Origin: Thermoleophilaceae bacterium
Lineage (GTDB): Bacteria > Actinomycetota > Thermoleophilia > Solirubrobacterales > Thermoleophilaceae
Assembly (NCBI GenBank): GCA_040901445.1
Contig: JBBDYQ010000004.1
Coordinates: 20,754 to 84,753 of the forward strand
Length of the DNA stretch: 64,000 nucleotides
Reading direction: 5' to 3'
Shown: piece by piece, positions 1 to 7,580 of the stretch
How the letters are laid out: every line of letters begins with the position of its first letter
Position numbering within the stretch: position 1 is the first letter of the stretch
Made by a program: the position numbers and the translations under genes
Notes under the pieces: generated by a model
Database searches by the model: none
Told to the model about the DNA's origin: nothing
What the model saw: the letters and a program-made list of their open reading frames with translations, nothing else

Positions 1-2
1 TC

Positions 3-254
3 CGCGTGCGCGGCAGCGATCCGAAGGGCCACACCGCGCTGGTGCCGTCCGAGATCGACTACGTGGACGTCTACGGCAAGCGCCAGGGGGAACGCGGGTA
101 CGACCGGGTCCGCCGGCTGCGCAAGCCCGGCATCGCGAAGATCCGCATCAGCCGCCCCGGCGTGTATCGCTTCTACACGCGCGCGGTGGACGAGGACCGC
201 AACCGCGAGGCCCTGCCGCGCCGCGCGGACCTCGTCACGCGCGTGAGCCGCTAG
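3..254 (+). CDS. C-terminal fragment of an unidentified, probably exported protein
   Basis: Only the last 83 codons lie in the window; the gene begins upstream. The visible part is rich in Arg, Tyr and Asp. Its ending resembles the last strands of an immunoglobulin- or fibronectin-like beta-sandwich domain (a VYRFYTRAVDEDRNRE stretch followed by a short basic tail), as often seen at the end of secreted actinobacterial proteins. No catalytic motif is visible, so I assign no function. Its end overlaps by 20 bases the 3' end of the convergent wax-ester synthase gene. Confidence 0.55.
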   Translation, partial: RVRGSDPKGHTALVPSEIDYVDVYGKRQGERGYDRVRRLRKPGIAKIRISRPGVYRFYTRAVDEDRNREALPRRADLVTRVSR

Positions 255-1788
255 CGCCCGAGGAGGAGCGCTTGGCCTTCGCGCCGGAGCCGGCCTTGGC
301 GGAACGGCTGCTGCCCTTCGCCGGGCGGCTGTTGCCCTTCGCCGGGCGGCTGTTGCCCTTCGCCGGCGCGGCCTTCGCCGAGCGCTCGCGCTTCCCTCCC
401 GCCGCCGCCAGCAGCTCCGCGAGCGCGTCCCCCATGTAGCCGCCGAGCTCCTCGAGGTCCGGCATCGCGTCGTAGTCGCCGAGCAGGCCGAAGTCCACGC
501 GGCCGTTGTAGCTCATGATCGCGATGGCCAGCGCGTGGTTCTCCGGCAGGAACGCCACCGGGATGAGCTGCTGCATCTCGCGGCCGAGCAGGTAGAGGGG
601 GAACTGCGGTCCCGGCACGTTGGTCACGATCAGGTTGAACAGCCGGGTGGAGAAGTTCACGCGCGACGCCTGCGCCAGCAGCGTGGGCGGCGCGAAGTCC
701 TGGAGGTTGGAGATGACCTCGGCGCCGAGCGCCTGCTTGGACTCCTTGAGCCCGTCCATCGACGCGCGCACGATGCCCAGCCGCTCCACCGGGTCGACGC
801 AGTACACGGGCAGCGGGCCGCGCATCACCGAGATCTGGTTGCCAAGCGAGTCCTTCTGGCTCTCGGTGCGGATGGACACCGGGACGAGCGCTCGCAGCTC
901 CAGCCCCTCCGTGCGCACGCCGCGCGTGCGCAGCCAGCGGGCGATGGCCCCGGACACCACCGTGAGCACGACGTCGTTCACCGTGCCGCCGAGCTCGTTC
1001 TTGATCGCCTTGAAGTCCGCGAGGCTCGACTCCACCCACGCGATGCGGCGGTGCGGGCCGATGGGCACGTTGAGCGGGACCTCGGGAGCCGGGTTGAGCT
1101 CGGCCCAGACGATCTCGCCCACGCCCTCGGCCGCCTCACGGGCCCGGTCGAGCGAGCCCTGCGGGTCCGCGGCCACACCGGCGGCGCGCCTCGCCAGCCG
1201 GAACGGCGTGCGGATGAGGCCCTTCACGCCCTCGCCCACGAGCTCGGCGTCCGACGGCTCCGGTGAGGGCTCCCAGGGCTCGGCCGCGGGCGTCTCCGCC
1301 GGAACGGGGGAGAGGTCGAAGAGGACGCTGGCGATGTCCACGCCCGCGACGCCGTCGATGAGCGCGTGGTGTGTCTTGGACACGATGGCGAACCGATTTC
1401 CCTCCAGTCCCTGGATCAGCCAGATCTCCCACAGCGGCTTCGAGCGGTCGAGCCGCTGCGAGTGGATGCGCCCCGCGAGGTTGCGCAGCTGCTCGATCGA
1501 GCCGGGGGAGGGCAGCGCGGTGTGGCGGACGTGGTAGCTGAGGTTGAAGCGGGGATCGTCGATCCAGAACGGGCGGCCCATCTCGAAGCGGGGGACCGCG
1601 AGCTTCTGGCGATAGCGCGGCACGAGGTGCAGGCGCGACTCGATGTGCGCCAGGAAGTCCTCGTAGCTGGGCGGCGGCCCCTCGAAGAGCACGATCCCGC
1701 CCACGTGCATGTGCGAGCTCGACTGTTCCTGGTGGAGAAAGGAGGCGTCGATCGCGGTGAGACGGTCCTTGTGGCGGGTCTGCGCCAT
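235..1788 (-). CDS. Wax ester synthase/diacylglycerol acyltransferase (WS/DGAT family)
   Basis: A 517-residue bifunctional acyltransferase of the actinobacterial WS/DGAT family, which esterifies acyl-CoA with diacylglycerol or fatty alcohols to make storage lipid. The N-terminus (MAQTRHKDRLTAIDASFLHQ) is typical, and the catalytic HHxxxDG motif is present as HHALIDG near residue 140. The C-terminal half has the usual NxxxP-type condensation-like fold signature (IVTNVPGPQFPLYLLG). The tail of about 50 residues is a low-complexity Lys/Ala/Ser segment with PAKGNSR heptads, absent from many homologues. The start is ATG at 1788, with a TAGAGT hexamer six bases upstream, suggesting a leaderless transcript. 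It is divergent from the M28 peptidase, with only 30 bases between them. Confidence 0.93.
   Translation of the reverse strand: MAQTRHKDRLTAIDASFLHQEQSSSHMHVGGIVLFEGPPPSYEDFLAHIESRLHLVPRYRQKLAVPRFEMGRPFWIDDPRFNLSYHVRHTALPSPGSIEQLRNLAGRIHSQRLDRSKPLWEIWLIQGLEGNRFAIVSKTHHALIDGVAGVDIASVLFDLSPVPAETPAAEPWEPSPEPSDAELVGEGVKGLIRTPFRLARRAAGVAADPQGSLDRAREAAEGVGEIVWAELNPAPEVPLNVPIGPHRRIAWVESSLADFKAIKNELGGTVNDVVLTVVSGAIARWLRTRGVRTEGLELRALVPVSIRTESQKDSLGNQISVMRGPLPVYCVDPVERLGIVRASMDGLKESKQALGAEVISNLQDFAPPTLLAQASRVNFSTRLFNLIVTNVPGPQFPLYLLGREMQQLIPVAFLPENHALAIAIMSYNGRVDFGLLGDYDAMPDLEELGGYMGDALAELLAAAGGKRERSAKAAPAKGNSRPAKGNSRPAKGSSRSAKAGSGAKAKRSSSGASGSRA
308..366. repeat. 21-bp tandem repeat inside the WS/DGAT tail
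   Basis: Two full 21-bp units (308-328 and 329-349) and a 17-base partial third (350-366) differ by one base. They encode the heptad PAKGNSR on the minus strand. The repeat keeps the frame, so copy number can change tail length without breaking the enzyme. Confidence 0.85.
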
Positions 1789-1818
1789 GGAGGGACTCTA
1801 CCCGGCCACAATGCACGT

Positions 1819-2712
1819 ATGCGCACCCCGCTCATCGTGCTTCTCGTGCAGGTGGTCATCGGCCTCGGCTTCGTCGCGTTCGTGCTGCTCGGCGGCCTCC
1901 CTGGCAACGACGCCGACGACGCCAACGGCACGACGGCCGCGTCCGCGGCGCGCGCGCCCAACCGCTTCGACGGCGCTGCGGCCTTCCGCTTTCTGCGGTA
2001 CCAGGTGCGCCTCGGCGAGCGCCCGGCGGGCTCGCGCGCCTCGCGCACGCTGGCCGCGCGGCTCCGGCGGGAGCTGCCGCGCGGGCGCTACCAGCGGGTG
2101 CCGGGCGGGCTGCGCAACGTCGTGGGCACCGTGGCGGGAACCGACCGTGGCCGCGTGGTGGTGGTGGGCGCCCACTACGACACCAAGGACATAGACGGGT
2201 TCGTGGGAGCCAACGATGGCGCGTCGGGCACCGCCGTGCTGCTGGAGCTGGCGCGCACGATCAAGCCGCGGACCGTGGGCCCCACGCTGAAGTTCGTCTT
2301 CTTCGACGGCGAGGAGTCACCGCGCGGCACCCCGGACTCGCGCTTCGCGGAGGAGGGGCTGCGGGGCAGCAAGGTGGCCGCCCGGGCCTACCGCGATGCC
2401 GAGGCCATGATCCTGCTCGACTTCGTGGGCGACCGCGACCTCTCGATCCCGAGGGAGGGCGACCGGGCGCTGTGGAGCAAGCTGCGCGCCGCGGCGCGCC
2501 GCGCCCACACGCTGCGCTACTTCCCCGCCGAGACAGGGCCGGGAGTGATCGACGACCACACCCCCTTCCTGGAGCGCGGCATCCCCGCCATCGACCTCAT
2601 CGACTTCGATTTCCCCTGCTTCCACCGCACCTGCGACGACCTCTCGGCGGTCTCCCGCCGCAGCGTGGACGCCGTGGGAGAGACAGTGCTGCTCATGCTT
2701 TCTAGACTCTGA
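1819..2712 (+). CDS. M28-family zinc metallopeptidase / glutaminyl cyclase-like protein
   Basis: A 297-residue exported or membrane-anchored M28 protein. The N-terminus has one hydrophobic segment (residues 5-26). The two-zinc ligand set of the family is visible: H119-x-D121 in GAHYD, D133 in GANDGASG, the E165-E166 pair in FFDGEES, an Asp in LLDFVGD, and a late His in [11 protein letters not shown]. The DFDFPCFH ending resembles glutaminyl-peptide cyclotransferases more than broad aminopeptidases, so pyroglutamate formation is an alternative activity. I chose the ATG at 1819 because the transmembrane segment follows at once. The gene ends four bases before ispH. Confidence 0.85.
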   Translation: MRTPLIVLLVQVVIGLGFVAFVLLGGLPGNDADDANGTTAASAARAPNRFDGAAAFRFLRYQVRLGERPAGSRASRTLAARLRRELPRGRYQRVPGGLRNVVGTVAGTDRGRVVVVGAHYDTKDIDGFVGANDGASGTAVLLELARTIKPRTVGPTLKFVFFDGEESPRGTPDSRFAEEGLRGSKVAARAYRDAEAMILLDFVGDRDLSIPREGDRALWSKLRAAARRAHTLRYFPAETGPGVIDDHTPFLERGIPAIDLIDFDFPCFHRTCDDLSAVSRRSVDAVGETVLLMLSRL

Positions 2713-2716
2713 GGTC

Positions 2717-3676
2717 GTGGCCCTCGCCCCCGACAAGCTGCTGCTGGCCGCCCCGCGCGGGTACTGCGCCGGGGTGGACCGCGCCGTGCAGACGGTGGAG
2801 CGCGCGCTCGAGCTCTACGGCGCGCCGGTCTACGTCCGCAAGGAGATCGTCCACAACAAGCACGTGGTGGAGGAGCTCAAGGAGCGCGGCGCGATCTTCG
2901 TCGAGGAGCTCGACGACTCCATCCCCGAGGGCGCCGTGACCGTCTTCTCGGCCCACGGCGTCTCTCCGGCGGTGCACGACGACGCGCAGCGGCGCTCCCT
3001 CCAGACGATCGACGCCACCTGCCCGCTCGTCACCAAGGTGCACGTGGAGGCCAAGAAGTTCGCCGCCCAGGGCTACACCATCGTCCTGGTGGGCCACGCC
3101 GGCCACGAGGAGGTGGAGGGCACGATGGGCGAGGCGCCCGACCACATCGTGCTGATCGAGACCGAGGACGACGTCGACCGCCTCGAGGTGGAGGACCCGG
3201 ACAAGGTGGCCTTCATCTCCCAGACCACGCTGTCGGTGGACGAGACCAACGCCATCATCCTGCGGCTGCGCGAGCGCTTCCCCAACATCGTCGGGCCCCG
3301 CACCGACGACATCTGCTACGCCACCACCAACCGCCAGATGGCCGTGCGCCAGATGGCCCGCGAGTGCGACCTCGTGCTGGTCATCGGCTCGCGCAACTCC
3401 TCGAACTCCAACCGCCTCGTGGAAGTGGCCCGGGCGCACGGCGCCGAGTCGCACCTCATCGACAACGAGGCCCAGGTCGAGGAGGAGTGGCTCGAGGGGG
3501 CGCGCGTGGTGGGCATCAGCTCCGGGGCCAGCGCTCCCGAGGAGCTGGTGCAGCGGCTGGTGGGCTTCTTCCGGGAGCGCGGCACCGACGACGTGTCGGA
3601 GTTCGAGGTCGTGCAGGAGGACGTGCGCTTCATGCTCCCCAAGACCATCCGCAGGGAGCTCGCGGCACGCGCATAG
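2717..3676 (+). CDS. ispH: 4-hydroxy-3-methylbut-2-enyl diphosphate reductase
   Basis: The last enzyme of the MEP (non-mevalonate) isoprenoid pathway. It reduces HMBPP to IPP and DMAPP with an Fe-S cluster. At 319 residues the length is normal. Cluster cysteines are visible at C17 (PRGYCAGV), in DATCPLV and in [11 protein letters not shown]. The substrate-binding histidines are in VHNKH and SAHGVSP, and the catalytic Glu region is present. The start is GTG at 2717, eight bases after a TAGACT hexamer that overlaps the end of the M28 gene, consistent with a leaderless mRNA. Confidence 0.97.
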   Translation: MALAPDKLLLAAPRGYCAGVDRAVQTVERALELYGAPVYVRKEIVHNKHVVEELKERGAIFVEELDDSIPEGAVTVFSAHGVSPAVHDDAQRRSLQTIDATCPLVTKVHVEAKKFAAQGYTIVLVGHAGHEEVEGTMGEAPDHIVLIETEDDVDRLEVEDPDKVAFISQTTLSVDETNAIILRLRERFPNIVGPRTDDICYATTNRQMAVRQMARECDLVLVIGSRNSSNSNRLVEVARAHGAESHLIDNEAQVEEEWLEGARVVGISSGASAPEELVQRLVGFFRERGTDDVSEFEVVQEDVRFMLPKTIRRELAARA

Positions 3677-3688
3677 GGCCGCTCGTGG

Positions 3689-4438
3689 TCAGGCCATCCC
3701 GGCCGCCACGCTCGCCGTCCCGGCTGCCACCACGAGCGCGAGCCCGAGCGCGTGGAAGCGTCGTGCCGGCAGGCGCGTGAACACGCGACGCCCGGCGGCA
3801 TGCCCGACGACGGTAACCGGGGCCAGCAGCGCGATCACGGCCGGGTCGAAGGCGCGGCCGGCGCCGCCGAGCAGCGCGAGCGCGACGGCCCCGAGGGCGT
3901 TCAGGGCGAGGAAGCTCGCGGCCAGCGAGTCCCGCAGCTCCCCGGGCCGGGCGCCCCGCGCACGCAGCCACAGGACGAGCGGGGGCCCGTTCACGCTCGT
4001 GGCGGTCGTGAGCGTGCCGGCGAGCAGCCCGACCGGGTAGCTCGAAGCGCGGCCGGCCGGGTGGTGCGGCGCGGGCTCCGCGCGAAGCACGGCCTGCGCC
4101 CCCGCCGCGGAGAGGACCCCCGCTCCGACGAGCACCTGAAGCGTCGGCTTGGGCAGCGCGTCGAGAATCGCCACGCCGGCGGCCACGCCTGGCACGGCGC
4201 AGGCGATCATCGGCCCGACGTCGGACCGGCGCACGTCCGTCGGCCGGCGCTCGCCGAGCAGCACGAGGAGGTTGAGGCCGGCGCCGAGCACGAGCAGCGT
4301 CCCCACCGCCTCGTGCGGCGAGAGAGCCGCGAACAGCGCCGGCCCGGCCACGAGCGCGAATCCGAAGCCGCCGGCCGACTGCAGCAGGGCTCCGAGCGCG
4401 GTGGCGGCGGCCACGGCGGCGAGTGTCTCGGGCCCCAC
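3689..4438 (-). CDS. TauE/SafE-family membrane protein (putative sulfite/anion exporter)
   Basis: A 249-residue integral membrane protein with about eight hydrophobic segments. It carries the family's typical opening (GALLQSAGGFGFALVAGPAL) and internal pseudo-repeat. TauE/SafE proteins are proposed to move sulfite, sulfoacetate or similar anions; the substrate cannot be read here. The start is set at GTG 4438, directly after the stop of the thioredoxin-fold gene (4461). Longer versions would run antiparallel-free but non-hydrophobic sequence into that gene. The two genes probably form an operon. Confidence 0.85.
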   Translation of the reverse strand: MGPETLAAVAAATALGALLQSAGGFGFALVAGPALFAALSPHEAVGTLLVLGAGLNLLVLLGERRPTDVRRSDVGPMIACAVPGVAAGVAILDALPKPTLQVLVGAGVLSAAGAQAVLRAEPAPHHPAGRASSYPVGLLAGTLTTATSVNGPPLVLWLRARGARPGELRDSLAASFLALNALGAVALALLGGAGRAFDPAVIALLAPVTVVGHAAGRRVFTRLPARRFHALGLALVVAAGTASVAAGMA

Positions 4439-4460
4439 GCTCAGACGTGGTGGTCGCGCA

Positions 4461-5255
4461 TCACGGCGCCTTCGGCGTGAACTGGAAGCCGTGCACGCGC
4501 AGCCCGGCCGACTCGGCCACGATCGTGCCGTCGGTCTCGTACGGGCCGGGCTGCTCCACGTCCTCGCCCGACAGCACCACCCATGCTCCGCCGGCATCGA
4601 AGCGCACGCTGATGCCGGCGCCCGCGTCTGCCGCCTCGAGGTAGTCCGGGCCCTCGAGCCAGTCGCGCACGAGCTCCACACGCGAGCGATCGGCGGGCAG
4701 CACGATGTCGGCCGTCTGGGCGGCCAGCTCCGCGCCGGGTGCATCCTCGGGGCGCAGCGGGTCGAGCGTGCCCTCCGGCAGCTCCACGCGGGGGTCGAGC
4801 TCGCGCAGCGTGTCGCGGATGGCCAGCTCGGCCTGCTCGTAGTCGCCCTCGCCGTAGTGGATGTAGCGCAGCTTGCCGTCGGGGCCGAACAGGTAGCGGG
4901 CGGGCCAGCCCTTGTTGCCGTACTCGCGCCAGAGCACCAGCTCGGGGTCGAGCACGACCGGGTGCTCGATCTCGAGCCGCTCCGCCGCGCGGCGTGCGAG
5001 CTCGGGGTCGCGCCCGAACGAGTAGCCGGGCGCGTGCACGCCGATCACCCGCAGCCCCAGGTCCCCGTAGCGCCGGTGCCAGGCCTGCGTGTAGGGGAGG
5101 GTGCGCAGCGAGTTCACGCGCGCGAAGTCCCAGAACTCCACGAGCGGGCAGGCGCGGTTCACGAGGCCGTCCATCTTGAGGAAGGCCACGTTGATCCACT
5201 CCAGCTCGCGCGGGAACTCGGGCGCGTGCAGCTCTGACGTGGGAGGCGTCCGCAT
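4461..5255 (-). CDS. TlpA/redoxin-like thioredoxin-fold protein lacking the CXXC motif
   Basis: A 264-residue protein. Its first 140 residues follow the TlpA/AhpC-TSA-like family with a C-terminal extension. In the family the active site reads FWTYTCINCIRTLPY; here it is FWDFARVNSLRTLPY, so both redox cysteines are replaced (R46 and S49 counted from ATG 5255). The rest of the fold, including the cis-Pro region (GNKGWPARYLF), is kept. It cannot work as a dithiol reductase and may be a binding or scaffold protein. No export signal is obvious. A GTG at 5273 is an alternative start. It is divergent from the CADD-like gene. Confidence 0.82.
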   Translation of the reverse strand: MRTPPTSELHAPEFPRELEWINVAFLKMDGLVNRACPLVEFWDFARVNSLRTLPYTQAWHRRYGDLGLRVIGVHAPGYSFGRDPELARRAAERLEIEHPVVLDPELVLWREYGNKGWPARYLFGPDGKLRYIHYGEGDYEQAELAIRDTLRELDPRVELPEGTLDPLRPEDAPGAELAAQTADIVLPADRSRVELVRDWLEGPDYLEAADAGAGISVRFDAGGAWVVLSGEDVEQPGPYETDGTIVAESAGLRVHGFQFTPKAP

Positions 5256-5308
5256 CGCGCAGATAGGATCCACGATCCGTCGCCGATCCGACCCTAAGGG
5301 GGCCCCAC

Positions 5309-5938
5309 ATGGAGTTCTTCGACCGGCTGGAGGAGGTCCGCACCCGCTGGAACGTCCTCGAGCATCCGTTCTACCAGCGCTGGAGCCGCGGTGAGCTCAC
5401 GCGCGAGGAGCTCGGCTTCTACGCGGGCGAGTACCGCGAGGCGGTCGTCGCGCTGGCCGAGGCCACCCGCATCACCGCGCGCGCCTGCGAGCCGGGCGTC
5501 CGCGCGGAACTCGACGAGCACGCCGCCGAGGAGGAGGCGCACGTCGACCTCTGGGACGACTTCGCCGCCGCCGCCGGCGCGCCGGCGGGCATCGAGCCGC
5601 GCCCCGAGACGCACGAGTGCACGCGTGCCTGGACCGCCGCCGGCGACGCGCTGGAGGGGCTCGTCACGCTCTACGCCATCGAATCCGGCCAGCCGGCCAT
5701 CTCGCAGACCAAGCTCGAGGGCCTGGTGGAGCACTACGGCATGACACCGGAGTCGCCGGCCACGGCGTATTTCGAGCTGCACTCCGAGCGTGACCACGAG
5801 CACGCCGCGCAGTCGCGTGCGCTGATCGAGGAGCGTCTGGACGAGGCCGATGCCGAGCGCCTCGTCGCCGCCGCCGAGCGTGTTCTCGCCGGCAACTGGG
5901 CGCTGCTCGACGGCGTCGAGCGCCGCTTCGGGCGCTAG
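5309..5938 (+). CDS. CADD-like heme-oxygenase-fold diiron protein (candidate pABA synthase)
   Basis: A 209-residue all-helical protein of the TenA/PqqC/CADD superfamily. Expected dimetal ligands are present: Glu in the EEE run at 74-76, H78, E125, H158, D162 and H165 (the HSERDHEH block). From memory of Chlamydia CADD, whose Tyr27 and a Lys are consumed to make p-aminobenzoate, the matching positions are kept: Y22 in HPFYQRWSRGEL and K135 in SQTKLEGL. CADD, rather than a thiaminase TenA, is therefore my preferred assignment. That would make it a source of pABA for folate. The start is the ATG at 5309, with a GGGG-rich stretch upstream but no strong ribosome site. Confidence 0.78.
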   Translation: MEFFDRLEEVRTRWNVLEHPFYQRWSRGELTREELGFYAGEYREAVVALAEATRITARACEPGVRAELDEHAAEEEAHVDLWDDFAAAAGAPAGIEPRPETHECTRAWTAAGDALEGLVTLYAIESGQPAISQTKLEGLVEHYGMTPESPATAYFELHSERDHEHAAQSRALIEERLDEADAERLVAAAERVLAGNWALLDGVERRFGR

Positions 5939-5946
5939 CCCGTCGC

Positions 5947-5966
5947 GCCTCCCCCGCGGGGGAGGC
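5947..5966 (+). terminator. Hairpin terminator after the CADD-like gene
   Basis: A perfect 20-base palindrome (GCCTCCCCCG and its complement) starts 8 bases after the stop codon and is followed by TCTCTCC. It has no real T-run, as is usual in high-GC actinobacteria. Confidence 0.7.
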
Positions 5967-5981
5967 TCTCTCCAGGCTCAA

Positions 5982-6026
5982 GAAAGTCGCTCGACCTTCC
6001 GAAGATCGGAGGGTTAGGCGACTTTC
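5982..6026 (+). promoter_or_regulatory. Two-tier hairpin in the leader of the secreted-protein gene
   Basis: An outer perfect 9-bp inverted repeat (GAAAGTCGC 5982-5990, GCGACTTTC 6018-6026) encloses a second 8-bp stem (CCTTCCGA / TCGGAGGG, one G-T pair) with an AGA loop. It ends about 20 bases before the ribosome site of the next gene. It could be an operator or an mRNA structure; nothing identifies the ligand. Confidence 0.55.
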
Positions 6027-6060
6027 GCCATGACCGGTGTCATCCAAGGAGGGCTGTACG

Positions 6061-6759
6061 TTGCGAAAGCTTGTGATCGGCGCCCTTGTCGGCGCCCTGG
6101 CCCTGGCGGTCGCCGGCATCGCGACGGCCGGGACGAAGAACGGCGTCACATTCGTGACGAAGTACTCGACGACGACGCCCGGTGCGCCCACCGGCTTCAC
6201 CACCAGCATCGAGGGCGCTGCGCGTGACGCGCAGGGCCGGCTGGACCCGGCGAACCGCGTGATCGTCAACTTCCAGCGCGGGACGAAGTTCGACACCGCG
6301 GTGCCCGCCCGCTGCGACGAGGACACGCTGCGGGAAGAGGGCGTCGCCGGCTGCCCGCGAAGGAGCATCGTGGGCAGCGGCAGCGCGGAGGCGATCTCCG
6401 GCCTGGCCGCCATCGACCCGATCCAGGAGGAGATCACCGCGGTGAACACCCGCGGCGGGATCATCTTCTACCTGACCGGGCTGCAGACGCTGATCCTCGA
6501 GGGCAAGCTGCGCGGCAGCCGGCTCACGGTGGACGTGCCGCCGCTGCCGATCCCCGGCAACCCGAAGGGCGCCGTCCTCACGAAGTTCGAGCTGAAGATC
6601 AAGCGCATCCGCCGCGGCCGGCGCGCGTACGTGACCACGCCGCGCACCTGCAGCCGGCGCTGGACCGTGCGCGCGACGTTCCAGTACCCCAACGTCGACG
6701 ACATCCGCAGCATCCCGTCGAACACCCGCTGCAAGAAGCCGCGCCGCAGCCGCCGCTAG
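6061..6759 (+). CDS. Secreted protein of unknown function
   Basis: A 232-residue protein with a clear Sec signal peptide (basic LRK start, then a hydrophobic stretch ending near TAGTKNG). The mature part has four cysteines, suggesting two disulfides, and a very basic C-terminus (CKKPRRSRR). I do not recognise a named domain; the layout matches secreted beta-rich proteins that occur in many copies in Solirubrobacterales. The TTG at 6061 is the start because a strong AAGGAGGG ribosome site lies seven bases upstream and the signal peptide begins there. A structured leader precedes it. Confidence 0.75.
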   Translation: MRKLVIGALVGALALAVAGIATAGTKNGVTFVTKYSTTTPGAPTGFTTSIEGAARDAQGRLDPANRVIVNFQRGTKFDTAVPARCDEDTLREEGVAGCPRRSIVGSGSAEAISGLAAIDPIQEEITAVNTRGGIIFYLTGLQTLILEGKLRGSRLTVDVPPLPIPGNPKGAVLTKFELKIKRIRRGRRAYVTTPRTCSRRWTVRATFQYPNVDDIRSIPSNTRCKKPRRSRR

Positions 6760-6783
6760 CACGAGCGCAGCTGCTGCTCCCGA

Positions 6784-6809
6784 GACGGCCCCGCTCCGGC
6801 GGGGCCGTC
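6784..6809. terminator. Hairpin terminator between convergent genes
   Basis: An 11-bp perfect stem (GACGGCCCCGC / GCGGGGCCGTC) with a TCCG loop lies between the secreted-protein gene and the convergent membrane-protein gene. It can serve both. Confidence 0.75.
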
Positions 6810-6821
6810 CGTCGTAGGGGG

Positions 6822-7520
6822 TCAGCCCGCCAGCGCGCGGATGAGGTCCGGCGACACCCACAGCTCCACGAACGCGGCCGCCACCAGCACGGGCACGGCG
6901 ACCGCCACGGTGGCGAAGGTCGCGGCCAGCAGCTCGTGCCAGCGGCGGCGGCGGCTCGCGAGGGTCCAGGCGGCGAGCGGGAGGAAGAGCGCCGCGAGCT
7001 CCGGGAGCGCGTGGGGGAGCAGGCCGGCGATCAGCAGGGCGGGGGAGAGGCCGAGCTGTGCCGAGAGGGTGGAGGCGAAGCTGCCGAGCACGTAGGCCTG
7101 GGTCGTGAGCGAGAACAGCGTGGCCGCTGCCACGAACAGGATCGCGAAGGGCCCCGCCAGCTCGTGCACGCGCCGCCAGACGCCGCTGTGCTGCTCTGCG
7201 GTCAGCGGCATGGAGCTGCCCGCGATGAAGCCGGCCACGCACGCCAGCGCGTGAAGGGCGAGCACGAGCCCGTTGCCGAGGAAGATCGGGCCGAGGTCGG
7301 CAGCCCTGGCCTGGCGCGTCACTCCGGGCAGCTGGAGCCCCGACGGGTCGGGGGAGGTCAGCGCCGCCACGGCCCACACCGTGAGCAGCAGCCAGGCGGC
7401 CACCGCGAGGCTCAGCAGGGCCCACGAGCGCAGCACGGCCCAGGGCGCGCCGCGCCAGCGCTCGAGCGTCTTGCGCGTGTCCCGCAGCCCCTGCGCCAGC
7501 ACGAGGTCCTTCGTCCTCAC
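6822..7520 (-). CDS. SpoIIM-like (stage II sporulation protein M family) membrane protein
   Basis: A 232-residue membrane protein. It has a cytosolic basic N-terminus (residues 1-30) and about five hydrophobic segments. The family hallmark, a His-x-x-x-Glu pattern in a helix (LLPHALPELAALFLPLAAW near 168-185), is present. The family is widespread in non-sporulating actinobacteria and its role there is unknown. The start is set at GTG 7520; no ATG is available. The gene is divergent from the iron-type ABC ATPase and shares the intergenic region with the iron box. Confidence 0.75.
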   Translation of the reverse strand: MRTKDLVLAQGLRDTRKTLERWRGAPWAVLRSWALLSLAVAAWLLLTVWAVAALTSPDPSGLQLPGVTRQARAADLGPIFLGNGLVLALHALACVAGFIAGSSMPLTAEQHSGVWRRVHELAGPFAILFVAAATLFSLTTQAYVLGSFASTLSAQLGLSPALLIAGLLPHALPELAALFLPLAAWTLASRRRRWHELLAATFATVAVAVPVLVAAAFVELWVSPDLIRALAG

Positions 7521-7552
7521 GAAGGCTGCATCGGCAGGGCGGGCCGAGCGGC

Positions 7553-7566
7553 TTAGGCTAGCCTGA
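7553..7566. promoter_or_regulatory. DtxR/IdeR-like iron box
   Basis: TTAGG-CTAG-CCTGA matches the first 14 positions of the known DtxR/IdeR consensus (TTAGG-N4-CCTAA-CCTAA), with one mismatch in the second half-site. It lies 14 bases before the ATPase start. The same architecture recurs at 20046-20059 before the matching iron-binding protein, which supports a shared iron regulon. Confidence 0.6.
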
Positions 7567-7580
7567 TTTCCTCTGATCCC

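Noticed and set aside
6030..6227. Small ORF overlapping the secreted-protein start
   Set aside because: Starts with an ATG inside the hairpin and encodes Arg-rich shadow sequence; the signal-peptide frame with its strong ribosome site is the real gene.
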